Source: Flaviramulus multivorans
GTDB lineage: Bacteria; Bacteroidota; Bacteroidia; Flavobacteriales; Flavobacteriaceae
DNA: 64,000 bases
Reading direction: 5' to 3'
NCBI RefSeq assembly: GCF_021728415.1
Contig: NZ_JAKKDV010000001.1
Span: 477,977-541,976, forward strand
The notes under the pieces were generated by a model. That model had not been told where the DNA came from. It made no database searches and saw nothing but the letters and a program-made list of their open reading frames with translations. Below, piece after piece: positions 41,128-50,819 of the stretch (positions within the stretch are counted from its first letter, which is position 1; each line of letters opens with the position of its first letter). The position numbers and the translations under genes were made by a program.

Positions 41128-42165
41128 CTAAAAGTTTTCGTTAAATAAATTTAACTTTTTTAACCACGCTGTTTTTCGTTCAAGCAAGAAAATATCTAAT
41201 AATAAAAAGAAAATACCAAAGGCTAAAAACCATTGAAACTGGTCTTTAAAATCTGCAAATTGTTTTGCTTCAAACTCAGTTTTATCCATGGTGTTTAAAA
41301 TTTCTCGAATACTTTCTACAACATCAGATGTGTTCTTACCATTAATGTAAGCTCCATTAGCTTGTTGTGCTATATTTTTAAGTGTTTCCTCATTTAGTTT
41401 GGTAATCACTGTTTCTCCTTGATTGTCTTTTTTATAGTTTAAAACAACACCGTTTCTTTTCTCTGGAATAGGTCCACCTTTTTCATCTCCAACGCCTATA
41501 GTAAAGATTCTTATTCCTTCTTCATGTGCCAATTCTGCGACATCAGCAGCTTCTTCACCGTGGTCTTCTCCATCCGAAATAATAATAAGCACTCTATTCG
41601 TTTGCTCTTCGTCGTCAAAATAAGTGGTTGCCAACTTAATAGCTTCGCTTATAGCAGTTCCCTGTGATGACAACATATCGGTATTCATACTTTGTAAAAA
41701 CATTTTAGCCGAAGCATAATCTGTTGTTATTGGTAATTGCGGAAATGCTTTTGCGGCATAAGCGATAATACCAACACGATCACTCGCCAAATTATTAATA
41801 ATTTGAGTTACCAGTTGTTTAGATTTTTCCAATCGGTTTGGAGCTATATCCTCCGCCAGCATACTTTTGGAAACATCGATAGCAAATACTATATCTACGC
41901 CTTCCCGTTTTACGGTTTCAAGTTTTGTGCCAATTTTTGGGTTTACCATAGCAACCGTTAAACATAAAAAAGCCATACTTAAAACAATGATTTTCAAAAC
42001 TGATTTAAATATTGATTTATTTGGACTTAGTTTTTTTAATAGTTCCTTATCGGCAAACTTACTTTGCGCTTTATATTTCCAAAATTGAAGCACCAAGAAA
42101 AACAGCATTATTACTGGAATAATTACTAAACCCCAAAACCATATTTTCTCTTCTAATTGATACAT
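41128..42165 (-). CDS. batB: BatB, von Willebrand factor A domain membrane protein
   Basis: VWA protein of 345 residues. Two N-terminal membrane helices (about 7-27 and 55-75), then a periplasmic VWA domain with MIDAS AIDVSKSM (residues near 93-100) and T/D positions in QSMNTDMLSSQGTAISEA and LIIISDGEDHGE. A membrane helix lies near the C-terminus (about 308-328). It is paralogous to BatA and probably interacts with it. It is one gene of the moxR-batE operon. Confidence 0.92.
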   Translation of the reverse strand: MYQLEEKIWFWGLVIIPVIMLFFLVLQFWKYKAQSKFADKELLKKLSPNKSIFKSVLKIIVLSMAFLCLTVAMVNPKIGTKLETVKREGVDIVFAIDVSKSMLAEDIAPNRLEKSKQLVTQIINNLASDRVGIIAYAAKAFPQLPITTDYASAKMFLQSMNTDMLSSQGTAISEAIKLATTYFDDEEQTNRVLIIISDGEDHGEEAADVAELAHEEGIRIFTIGVGDEKGGPIPEKRNGVVLNYKKDNQGETVITKLNEETLKNIAQQANGAYINGKNTSDVVESIREILNTMDKTEFEAKQFADFKDQFQWFLAFGIFFLLLDIFLLERKTAWLKKLNLFNENF

Positions 42166-42249
42166 TATTCTTATTTGTTTTTCGTGGATTTGCTTCTTTG
42201 TTTACCACGAATTCACTAATTATCTTTTTCTCTTCTTTTTTTGACCTAT

Positions 42250-43254
42250 TTAAACAAAACTTCTAAAAACAGTGTAACGCAATAATAACTCTATAAGGAG
42301 TAAAAGCCCCGCTAAAAGTACTAATGATCGATACTTTTCTTCGTAATTATAAAACTTAAACTCTTCAATTTCTGTTTTTTCAAGTTTATTAATTTCATCG
42401 TAAATTTCTTCAAGTTTCTTATTGTTGGTTGCTCTAAAGTATTTACCTCCTGTTACATCTGCTATTTCTTTGAGTAAATCTTCGTCAATTTCAACTTGAC
42501 TTCGCCCGTATTGAAACTGACCGTTAGGTAAAATACCTATTGGCGTTAATGCCATCCCATTAGTTCCTAGTCCTATTGTATAAACTTTTATACCATATTC
42601 TACAGCTAATTCGCTGGCTATTTTAGGATCAATAAACCCCGAGTTATTCACCCCATCTGTTAGCAAAATAATAACTTTACTAGTTGCTTTACTATCTTTT
42701 AATCTATTTACCGAAGTGGCTAATCCCATGCCTATTGCGGTGCCTCCTTCTATAATAGTATTGTATCTAATGCTGTTTAATGAGCGTAAAACAATGGCTT
42801 TATCACTTGTAATAGGGGTTTTTGTATAGCTTTCGCCAGCGTATTCAACCAACCCAATTCTGTCATTAGGTCTACCTTTAATAAAATCTGCGGCTACTTC
42901 TTTTAATGCTTCTAATCGGTTTGGTGACAAATCTTTAGCTAACATACTTGCAGAAACATCAATAGACATTACTATATCAATTCCTCTTGTTGTTTTTGTT
43001 TTTGTTGAAACATCAACAGATTGGGGTCTTGCAAGTGCTGTTATTAATAAAGCCAGAGCCAAAAGGCGAAATACAAACAATACATGTTTTAACTTTGGTA
43101 ACCATGAGTTAGTAATTTTAAAGCCTTTTAAACTTGATATTTTCAGTTCTGCTGTTTGCTTTTTGTTCTTAAAAATATACCACAGCGTTGCTAATGGCAA
43201 TGCTAACAGCAACCAGAAAAACTCCTTATTTAAAAACTCAATCCCCTCAAACAT
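42250..43254 (-). CDS. batA: BatA, von Willebrand factor A domain membrane protein
   Basis: A 334-residue VWA protein. Membrane helices lie near 12-30, 58-78 and 308-327. The MIDAS motif VMSIDVSASML is at about 94-104, with further metal-site residues in IEGGTAIGMGLATS and ILLTDGVNNSG. It shares its layout with BatB. The ATG overlaps the stop of the preceding gene as TAATG (1 bp), so translation is coupled. It is part of the aerotolerance operon. Confidence 0.92.
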   Translation of the reverse strand: MFEGIEFLNKEFFWLLLALPLATLWYIFKNKKQTAELKISSLKGFKITNSWLPKLKHVLFVFRLLALALLITALARPQSVDVSTKTKTTRGIDIVMSIDVSASMLAKDLSPNRLEALKEVAADFIKGRPNDRIGLVEYAGESYTKTPITSDKAIVLRSLNSIRYNTIIEGGTAIGMGLATSVNRLKDSKATSKVIILLTDGVNNSGFIDPKIASELAVEYGIKVYTIGLGTNGMALTPIGILPNGQFQYGRSQVEIDEDLLKEIADVTGGKYFRATNNKKLEEIYDEINKLEKTEIEEFKFYNYEEKYRSLVLLAGLLLLIELLLRYTVFRSFV

Positions 43255-44918
43255 TATTCTTCAGCTTTTTTAAGTTCAACAGAATTCAAAATACGATTTA
43301 CAATCTGGTCTGCATAAGTATCATCTTTTGGGTACGTTATCATTATTTGCTGTAACACACTCTCCGATGTAAAATGAAGCATGATATAATTGGCTTCTTC
43401 AAAATTGCCTGTTTTAAGAGCATCAAACTTCAAGGTACCGTATGTTTTAACTCCTTCAGCGCCATTTGGTGTTGTAAACTTGTCTCTTAAGGTTACAATA
43501 TCTTTTGCTCCTTGGTTTTCAATCCCTTTTATACTACCATCTATGGCTTTTTCAAGGTCTATCCCTCCTTCAGGAGCTTGATTCAAAGTGGTTGTATTTA
43601 CAACAACACTAAACATATCCAACAAGGTTCCGTAACCAAAAACAGTCATCTTCATTTGTTGCTTTAATTCCTCTGGAAGTGGCGCTTCCATCCTTTTTAA
43701 AACCTTAGGTGTTGATATCGTAACTGGTGGAAATCCGTATTCACTTGTTACCCAATCTCCTTCTAAAAGTTCTTTGCTATCATGACCAATAATAGTATCT
43801 TTTACATAATTGAACCCATATTTTATTGAGAATCCCGTTAAGGTTGCTAAAAGCAAAAAGACACTTACCCCTACAGTTAGCCATACTTTTTTACGTTTCC
43901 TTTTACGTTCAAGTTCTTCTCTATATTTCTCATCTAAAAGCTTTTCCTCTTCGGTGGGTTCTGGCAAAGCTTCTTTTACGTGGTCTATCTCAACATCAAT
44001 AGTATCGCGATCAATTTTAGCTAGTTCAATGTCTGGTGTAGATTTAGCAAATTTTACTAAATCGGCACGTTTTAAGATATTTTCTAAATTCTTTATATCT
44101 TCTTTACTTATTTCTATTTGGTTGCCTTCTTTTAGTAAATTAAGCCTTCGAATAAGTTCGTCTGTCGTGCTTTCTAAAGCGCGATCGTAGACTTTTTCAT
44201 CCAGATACTTCCTAATAATAAAGGTTAAATCGGAGTAATAATCTTTTAAATTATTCTCTTCCAAATAATGGCTTTCATCTAACTTTTTAAGTGCTAATTT
44301 AGCTCTATCGTATGGTGGTAGTAAAGCTATTTGTTCTTCTTCTGTTAATGGTTTTTTTCTCCAAATAAACCAAAATAATAAAAAGGCAACAACGCCTATT
44401 ATTAATAATGTTAGCAGCAAGTACTTCCACCAATCACTTCCACTTTTTTTAACAGAAATAATAGGTTTTATATCGTATAGCCCTTGTTTAGTAGTATCAA
44501 TAATGACATTTTTTACTTCAACTTTTAACGAATCGGTAAAAAAGGTTTTATCGCCAATAATTATTTTTTGCCTTGGAATGGTATATACGCCTGAATCAAA
44601 TTGTGTTAAAGCATATTTTTTTAGCAGATTATATCTATCCTTATTCTTTATGGTATCAATATCGTAAGACTCAATCACCTCAAGCGGCAAAAACGTTTGC
44701 CCTTCGGGAAAAACAACTAGGTTAGTTGAATCTGCTTCAACGTTTATTTTGTATGTTATTTGAGATCCAATTTTTATGGTGGTAGAATCGATTGAAGATG
44801 TTACTTGACCGAAAGAGAAGAAAGACAGCAAGATAAAGACAGAAGTCAGTAGTAAACTTCTTTTAAAGCTTACTACCACTTTCGATATATAATTTATAAA
44901 TCTAAAATCGATACTCAT
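43254..44918 (-). CDS. Bat-operon BatD-like/DUF4381-like membrane protein with C-terminal extension
   Basis: A 554-residue protein between the DUF58 and batA genes. Signal or anchor (20-37), periplasmic beta domain (about 38-160, VTSSIDSTTIKIGSQITYKINVEADS, resembling BatD Ig units), membrane helix (165-187), charged cytoplasmic helical region (190-345), a second membrane helix (346-366) and an extra domain of about 180 residues (LEGDWVTSEYGFPPVTISTPKVLKRM onward). The position fits the short DUF4381-like gene of other Bat operons, but that family normally ends soon after the first cytoplasmic part. The C-terminal domain is unrecognised. Confidence 0.72.
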   Translation of the reverse strand: MSIDFRFINYISKVVVSFKRSLLLTSVFILLSFFSFGQVTSSIDSTTIKIGSQITYKINVEADSTNLVVFPEGQTFLPLEVIESYDIDTIKNKDRYNLLKKYALTQFDSGVYTIPRQKIIIGDKTFFTDSLKVEVKNVIIDTTKQGLYDIKPIISVKKSGSDWWKYLLLTLLIIGVVAFLLFWFIWRKKPLTEEEQIALLPPYDRAKLALKKLDESHYLEENNLKDYYSDLTFIIRKYLDEKVYDRALESTTDELIRRLNLLKEGNQIEISKEDIKNLENILKRADLVKFAKSTPDIELAKIDRDTIDVEIDHVKEALPEPTEEEKLLDEKYREELERKRKRKKVWLTVGVSVFLLLATLTGFSIKYGFNYVKDTIIGHDSKELLEGDWVTSEYGFPPVTISTPKVLKRMEAPLPEELKQQMKMTVFGYGTLLDMFSVVVNTTTLNQAPEGGIDLEKAIDGSIKGIENQGAKDIVTLRDKFTTPNGAEGVKTYGTLKFDALKTGNFEEANYIMLHFTSESVLQQIMITYPKDDTYADQIVNRILNSVELKKAEE

Positions 44919-44925
44919 AAGTATA

Positions 44926-45792
44926 TTACCCTCTTCTTTTAAAATAGCCTAACAATTTCTTTACATAACTTTCGTCAACACGACAATCAATACTTCCAGC
45001 ACCTGATTTATTGAAACTTTCTTTATAATAATCAACCTTTTCATGATAAAATTTACCATAATTAAGGCGCACTTTTTTGGATGAAGTGTTAACCAACATT
45101 AGCTCACCCGTTTCTTCATCTAGCATTTGCACCATTCCTAAATTAGGTATCTCTTCTTCACGCTTATCGTATACTCTAATACCAGTTACATCATGTTTGC
45201 CAGAAACAATTTTCATTGTTTGATGATAATCATCTGCAATAAAATCAGATAACACAAACACAATGGCCTTTTTCTTCATCACGTTTTGCATGAATTTTAA
45301 AGCTTCGGCTATATTGGTTTGTTTGCTTTCTGGCTGAAACTCAATAAGTTCCCTAATAATTCGAAGTACGTGAGAACGTCCTTTTTTGGGAGGAATGTAT
45401 AATTCTACTTTATCTGAAAATAAAATAAGTCCTATTTTATCATTGTTTTGAGTTGCCGAAAACGCTAATGTTGCGGCTATTTCAGTGACTACTTCATTTT
45501 TAAATTGCTGACTTGTCCCGAACATTTCAGAACCTGAAACATCTACCATAAGCATCATGGTAAGTTCACGTTCTTCCTCAAAAACTTTTATATAAGGTTC
45601 GCTATAACGAGCTGTAACATTCCAATCTATATTTCTAACATCATCCCCGTATTGATACTGACGCACTTCACTAAAAGTCATACCACGCCCTTTAAAGGTA
45701 GAATGATATTCGCCTCCAAATATGTGATCAGACAACCGTCGTGTCTTAATCTCAATTTTTCGTACTTTCTTTAGTAAATCTTTAGTATCCAT
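44926..45792 (-). CDS. DUF58-family protein of the Bat operon
   Basis: A 288-residue soluble protein with the DUF58 signature RNIDWNVTARYSEPYIKVFEEERELTMMLMVDVSGSEMF. VDVSGS is the start of a VWA-like fold with a MIDAS-type DxSxS. Such proteins are commonly encoded next to MoxR ATPases and thought to be their clients or adaptors. It lies 41 bp after moxR and 7 bp before the next gene. It is cytosolic. Confidence 0.9.
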   Translation of the reverse strand: MDTKDLLKKVRKIEIKTRRLSDHIFGGEYHSTFKGRGMTFSEVRQYQYGDDVRNIDWNVTARYSEPYIKVFEEERELTMMLMVDVSGSEMFGTSQQFKNEVVTEIAATLAFSATQNNDKIGLILFSDKVELYIPPKKGRSHVLRIIRELIEFQPESKQTNIAEALKFMQNVMKKKAIVFVLSDFIADDYHQTMKIVSGKHDVTGIRVYDKREEEIPNLGMVQMLDEETGELMLVNTSSKKVRLNYGKFYHEKVDYYKESFNKSGAGSIDCRVDESYVKKLLGYFKRRG

Positions 45793-45833
45793 TTTTCAAT
45801 CATCATTAATAAACAAGCAAGAGTTAGTATTTA

Positions 45834-46838
45834 CTATGGCACTTCTATTTCGTTTACTATTTTATTGATGATGTCTTCTGAAGTTACATTTTCGGCTTCA
45901 GCTTCGTAAGTAATGCCTATTCTATGGCGTAATACATCATGAACCACCGCTCTTACATCTTCAGGAATTACATAACCTCTACGTTTTATAAAAGCATAGC
46001 ATTTAGCGGCAGAAGCTAAATTAATACTACCACGAGGTGAAGCTCCAAATGATATAAGTGGTTTTAAATCGGCAAGTTTATATTTTTCTGGATATCGTGT
46101 AGCAAAAATGATATCAAGGATATATTTTTCTATTTTTTCATCCATGTAAACCTCTCTAACCGCTTTTTGAGCATTTAAGATTGTCTTTGTAGTAACAACT
46201 GGATTAACTTTTTCCCAAGCACTTTTCATGTTGGCTCTCATAATCAATTGTTCTTCTGCAATCTTTGGATAATCAATAACTGTTTTTAGCATAAAACGGT
46301 CAACTTGGGCTTCAGGTAATGGGTATGTTCCTTCTTGCTCAACAGGGTTTTGTGTTGCCATAACCAAAAATGGTTTATCTAAAACAAATGTTTCATCACC
46401 AATAGTTACTTGCTTTTCCTGCATCGCTTCTAATAATGCGGACTGTACTTTTGCTGGCGCTCTGTTAATCTCATCAGCCAAAACAAAGTTGGCGAAAATA
46501 GGCCCTTTTTTTATTGAGAAATCATTCGCCTTCATGTTATAGATTAATGTTCCAGTAACATCGGCTGGTAATAAATCTGGTGTAAATTGAATTCTGCTAA
46601 AACTTCCGTCAACTGCTTGCGCTAAGGTATTAATAGCTAAGGTTTTTGCCAACCCTGGCACTCCTTCTAGTAAAATATGTCCTTGTCCTAACAATCCGAT
46701 AAGCAAACGTTCTACCATGTGTTTTTGCCCCACGATGACTTTATTCATCTCCAGCATTAGTAAATCGACAAAAGCACTTTCTTTTTCAATTTTCTCGTTA
46801 ATGGTCTTAATATCAATTGTACCTGTTTCTTCCATCAT
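45834..46838 (-). CDS. MoxR-family AAA+ ATPase of the Bat operon
   Basis: A 334-residue AAA_3/MoxR chaperone-like ATPase, the first gene of the aerotolerance operon. Walker A GVPGLAKT (about 59-66), Walker B LADEINRAPAKVQSALLEAMQE (about 123-143), sensor 1 FLVMATQNPVEQEGTYPLPEAQVDRF and the C-terminal lid domain (RHRIGITYEAEAENV) are intact. It probably activates or assembles the VWA proteins BatA and BatB by ATP hydrolysis (family-level inference). Confidence 0.94.
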   Translation of the reverse strand: MMEETGTIDIKTINEKIEKESAFVDLLMLEMNKVIVGQKHMVERLLIGLLGQGHILLEGVPGLAKTLAINTLAQAVDGSFSRIQFTPDLLPADVTGTLIYNMKANDFSIKKGPIFANFVLADEINRAPAKVQSALLEAMQEKQVTIGDETFVLDKPFLVMATQNPVEQEGTYPLPEAQVDRFMLKTVIDYPKIAEEQLIMRANMKSAWEKVNPVVTTKTILNAQKAVREVYMDEKIEKYILDIIFATRYPEKYKLADLKPLISFGASPRGSINLASAAKCYAFIKRRGYVIPEDVRAVVHDVLRHRIGITYEAEAENVTSEDIINKIVNEIEVP

Positions 46839-47094
46839 TTTTTATTTAATTAAAAGCCCTAATATAGCGCCCTTATTTGAGCAGTGCAAATTGTTAAAAT
46901 TTTTCGTTAGTCCTTGTTAAAAAATGGTTAAAAAAACTAGCTTAATGCCTTTATTTACAGGTTTAACGAATAATTAAGATAAGTAAATCCTAAAAAATAC
47001 TTTTTAAAATATTTTATCTTTTAAATAACTCCTATTCAAACTTTTTCCATATTATAGTTTTAAGTATTTTTATAGATGAATAACAATTTTAAGG

Positions 47095-47847
47095 ATGACA
47101 AAAATAGCCCTAATAACAGGAGCAACAAGCGGCATAGGTGAAGCAACTGCCTACGAATTTGCAAAACATGGAATTGACTTAATACTTTGTGGAAGACGGT
47201 TAGAGCGATTGCAGACCATTCAAAAAGCATTGGAGCGGTTAACCGATGTGCATATTCTGAATTTTGACGTTAGAGATAAAAAAGCCACTAAAGATGCTAT
47301 AGAGTCTCTTCCAGAAAATTTTAAAAAGATTGATATTCTTATAAATAACGCTGGAAATGCTCATGGGTTAGACCCTATAGATTGCGGAAGTCTTGATGAT
47401 TGGGATGCTATGATGGATATAAACGTTAAGGGGTTACTATATGTTAGCAAAGCTATAATTCCGCAAATGACCGAGCGTAATTCTGGGCACATCATAAACA
47501 TTGGCTCATCAGCAGGTAAAGAAGTGTATCCAAAAGGCAATGTGTATTGCGCAAGTAAACATGCGGTTTTAGCTATTACGGAAGGTATGCGTATTGATTT
47601 AAATCCTTACGGGATAAAAGTAGGCGCCATTAACCCTGGTTTAGTAGAAACTGAATTCTCTCAAGTGCGTTTTAAAGGCGATGCCATTGCAAACTCAGTT
47701 TACAAAGGTTTTAAAGCGCTACAAGCCAAAGACATTGCGGAGATTATTTATTTTGTTGTTTCAAGACCACCTCATGTTAACATCGCCGACTTGTTAGTAT
47801 TTCCAACCGCTCAAGCAAATAGTGTTACTGTAAAAAAAGAATTTTAA
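47095..47847 (+). CDS. SDR-family NAD(P)-dependent oxidoreductase
   Basis: Classical short-chain dehydrogenase of 250 residues. NAD(P)-binding TGATSGIG (8-15), NNAG (about 83-86), catalytic Ser in IGSSAGKE, YCASK (Tyr and Lys, about 152-156) and PG after the active site. The RRLERL segment after the second strand suggests NADP preference, as in YdfG-like serine dehydrogenases. The substrate is not predictable. It is followed 29 bp later by an AlbA_2-type gene. Confidence 0.92.
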   Translation: MTKIALITGATSGIGEATAYEFAKHGIDLILCGRRLERLQTIQKALERLTDVHILNFDVRDKKATKDAIESLPENFKKIDILINNAGNAHGLDPIDCGSLDDWDAMMDINVKGLLYVSKAIIPQMTERNSGHIINIGSSAGKEVYPKGNVYCASKHAVLAITEGMRIDLNPYGIKVGAINPGLVETEFSQVRFKGDAIANSVYKGFKALQAKDIAEIIYFVVSRPPHVNIADLLVFPTAQANSVTVKKEF

Positions 47848-47876
47848 AAAAATCCTGCGTTTACAGGAATAAAGCT

Positions 47877-49010
47877 ATGATTAACAAACGCCTACTTATT
47901 AAGCATCTTTTGGCTCATAATGATGAGAATAGTTTTTATGATAAAAAACGAAAGATTGATATTAGCCACAAAGAAGGAAAGGCAAAGTTTTTAAAACACA
48001 TTTGTGCGTTATCAAATAGCAACCCAAAAAACAACTCTTATATTGTTATAGGTGTTGACGATGAAGACAATAACATAATTGGTGTTGACTTTTTTGATGA
48101 TAGTAAAATACAAAACCTTATAAATGCCTATTTAACTAGCCCGCCAATTGTTCAATATGAAAACATTCCCTTTCCACATTTGCCCGATGATAAAGTTGTT
48201 GGTTTAGTAACTATTAGAGCCACAGGCAAAATTACTTCTCTAAGGAAAAACATCTGGAAATACTATGGAGGCTCGGTGTTTTTTAGAGATGGTAGTATGA
48301 GCATGCCAAAGGTTTTTGATATTGAAATTAAAGATGTGAATTCTAAAATTGTTGAAGCCATTGAAAATAATGCGCAAAACAACATAGAGCACACACTTAA
48401 TGGCGTTATTGATTTTATGAATAAACGCAAAGACTATAACGCCCAATATAAGGTGTTTAAAGAGTATTTTGTGGTTTGTTGGGCGGGGCAAAAAAAACTT
48501 GTTAAAGACGAAATGTTTTTTTCAAGAGTGGATATTGAATTGATAAACGAACAGGTTCGATTATTTTTTTCAGCACTAGATGAAGTTTCTATTGCAATTG
48601 ATGATGATAGTTTTAAAATTGTTGAATACGTGAGTTTAGGGCTTCAAGGTTCTAACAAGTATTATCAGCTTGAAGAAACAATCATTCAATTTGAAAACAA
48701 TGCTAATTATAATATTGAAACTAAACTTCTATTTGAACCACCTCAGTTTGATAAAAAAGTTTTATACCATATTTACAACGCAAGTAATTCAATACTTGAA
48801 AAGCTAAAAAAAGGTTTAACACTTACAAAGCGTGAGGAGGCGGACTTAAAAAACTTACCAGCTACCTATTTAATATGTTACCTTAATTTGTTTCATGAAG
48901 CTGTTGATAAACTCCATGAAGCTAAGCCTTTTTTAAAAGCACACAGCGAGGAATTATACAATTTGCATAAAGAAACATTACGAATTTTACGAAAAGTTAA
49001 GTACAGTTAA
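47877..49010 (+). CDS. AlbA_2/Schlafen-like ATP-binding-domain protein
   Basis: A 377-residue cytosolic protein. The N-terminal part (about 18-150) matches the AlbA_2/Schlafen AAA_4 fold: FYDKKRKIDISHKEGKAKFLKHICALSNSNPKNNSYIVIGVDDEDNNIIGV, then RKNIWKYYGGSVFFRDGSMSMP. The helical C-terminal part (about 160-377) is unrecognised. Some members are DNA-binding regulators or nucleases, and others occur in defence loci; here the neighbours are ordinary. It probably shares a transcript with the SDR gene. Confidence 0.72.
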   Translation: MINKRLLIKHLLAHNDENSFYDKKRKIDISHKEGKAKFLKHICALSNSNPKNNSYIVIGVDDEDNNIIGVDFFDDSKIQNLINAYLTSPPIVQYENIPFPHLPDDKVVGLVTIRATGKITSLRKNIWKYYGGSVFFRDGSMSMPKVFDIEIKDVNSKIVEAIENNAQNNIEHTLNGVIDFMNKRKDYNAQYKVFKEYFVVCWAGQKKLVKDEMFFSRVDIELINEQVRLFFSALDEVSIAIDDDSFKIVEYVSLGLQGSNKYYQLEETIIQFENNANYNIETKLLFEPPQFDKKVLYHIYNASNSILEKLKKGLTLTKREEADLKNLPATYLICYLNLFHEAVDKLHEAKPFLKAHSEELYNLHKETLRILRKVKYS

Positions 49011-49144
49011 ATTCATAAAGATTTAACCTTTATTTAATTTTGAAACTTTGAAAAATGTAATTAATTTCCGATGTTTGCAGTGCTATTAATCTTTTAATTA
49101 AACCTTGTGCTCCAAATCGTTTTGAAATAAGAGTCAAGGTTTTT

Positions 49145-50698
49145 TTATAAATCAAACTTAATACCTTGCGCTAACGGAAGCTCTGTTGTATAGTTAATTG
49201 TGTTGGTTTGTCGGCGCATATAAATTTTCCATGCATCACTACCAGACTCTCTTCCTCCTCCAGTTTCTTTTTCACCACCAAAGGCACCACCAATCTCTGC
49301 ACCAGAGGTTCCAATATTTACATTAGCAATTCCGCAATCTGATCCTTGGACAGAAAGAAAACGTTCAGCTTCACGTAAGTTATTTGTCATAATTGCTGAA
49401 GATAATCCTTGAGCTACATTATTTTGAATTTCAATAGCATTTTCAACATCACCTGAATATTTCAATAAATATAATACAGGTGCAAATGTTTCATGCTGAA
49501 CAATTTTATAATCTGGTTTTGCTTCTGCAATAGCTGGTTTTACATAACAACCAGATTCATAGCCTTCACCAATTAATACACCTCCTTCAACTACAATATT
49601 ACCACCTTCTTCTACAACCTGTGTTAGTGCTTTCTGATACATTCCAACGGCATCTTTATCAATCAAAGGCCCTACATGATTATTTTCATCTAGCGGATTT
49701 CCTATACGTAGTTGTTTATAAGCATCGGCTACAGCTTCTTTTACTTTATCATATACACTTTCGTGAATTATCAAACGCCGCGTAGAAGTACAACGTTGCC
49801 CACAAGTACCAACGGCACCAAAAACGGCACCAATCACAGTCATTTTAATATCAGCATCTGGTGTTACTATTATAGCATTGTTTCCTCCTAATTCTAATAG
49901 GCTTTTCCCTAAACGAGCCGCCACTTCTTGTGCTACAATTTTACCCATTCTAGTACTTCCCGTTGCAGAAACTAAAGGTACACGAGTATCTTTGGTCATC
50001 ATCTCACCAACCTTATAATCACCATTAATCAAACACGAAATACCTTCAGGTAAATTATTGGCTTTAAAAACTTCAGCGGCAATATTTTGACAAGCCACGC
50101 CACAAATAGGTGTTTTCTCGCTCGGTTTCCAAACGCATACATCTCCACAAATCCAAGCTAAAGCCGTATTCCACGCCCAAACAGCAACTGGAAAATTAAA
50201 TGCTGAAATAATTCCAACCACCCCAAGCGGATGGTATTGCTCATACATTCTGTGTCCTGGTCGTTCACTATGCATGGTTAATCCATGAAGCTGACGTGAT
50301 AGCCCTACTGCAAAATCGCAGATGTCAATCATTTCTTGAACTTCTCCCAAACCTTCCTGTAAACTTTTACCCATTTCATAAGATACAAGTATTCCTAGGG
50401 CTTCTTTTTTCTCGCGGAGTTTTTCACCAAACTGACGAACAATTTCTCCACGTTGAGGTGCTGGTATTGTGCGCCAAGTTTTAAAAGCCGTTGTTGCTGC
50501 TTGCATTACCTTTTCATAATCCTCTTTTGACGTAGTTTTTACTTTACCTATTAATTGTCCATCAACTGGTGAGTAGCTTTCAATTATTTCACCATTTGAA
50601 AAGCTATTTGACCCTGTTGAAGTTCCATCATTTACTTCATTTATACCTAAAACGTTAAGTGCATTTTCTACGCCAAAATCAGTTAAAACTTCTTTCAT
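49145..50698 (-). CDS. ALDH7-family aldehyde dehydrogenase (aminoadipate-semialdehyde dehydrogenase type)
   Basis: NAD-dependent aldehyde dehydrogenase, 517 residues, closest in appearance to antiquitin/AmaB: GISAFNFPVAVWAWNTALAWICGD, SATGSTRMG, catalytic Glu in LLELGGNNA, catalytic Cys in GTCGQRCTSTRR and the C-terminal EKETGGGRESGSDAWKIYMRRQT. In that family the enzyme oxidises alpha-aminoadipate semialdehyde/piperideine-6-carboxylate in lysine breakdown. The neighbours do not confirm the pathway. It is monocistronic. Confidence 0.9.
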   Translation of the reverse strand: MKEVLTDFGVENALNVLGINEVNDGTSTGSNSFSNGEIIESYSPVDGQLIGKVKTTSKEDYEKVMQAATTAFKTWRTIPAPQRGEIVRQFGEKLREKKEALGILVSYEMGKSLQEGLGEVQEMIDICDFAVGLSRQLHGLTMHSERPGHRMYEQYHPLGVVGIISAFNFPVAVWAWNTALAWICGDVCVWKPSEKTPICGVACQNIAAEVFKANNLPEGISCLINGDYKVGEMMTKDTRVPLVSATGSTRMGKIVAQEVAARLGKSLLELGGNNAIIVTPDADIKMTVIGAVFGAVGTCGQRCTSTRRLIIHESVYDKVKEAVADAYKQLRIGNPLDENNHVGPLIDKDAVGMYQKALTQVVEEGGNIVVEGGVLIGEGYESGCYVKPAIAEAKPDYKIVQHETFAPVLYLLKYSGDVENAIEIQNNVAQGLSSAIMTNNLREAERFLSVQGSDCGIANVNIGTSGAEIGGAFGGEKETGGGRESGSDAWKIYMRRQTNTINYTTELPLAQGIKFDL

Positions 50699-50819
50699 TA
50701 ATTATTGATTTGTTAATTATATTTAATTTGTTTGCGAATATACTAATAAAAAGTCGTTTTTATTAAAGTTTAGTAATGATAAATCCATTAACTTTATAGC
50801 TAGAACAAATATCATTTTT

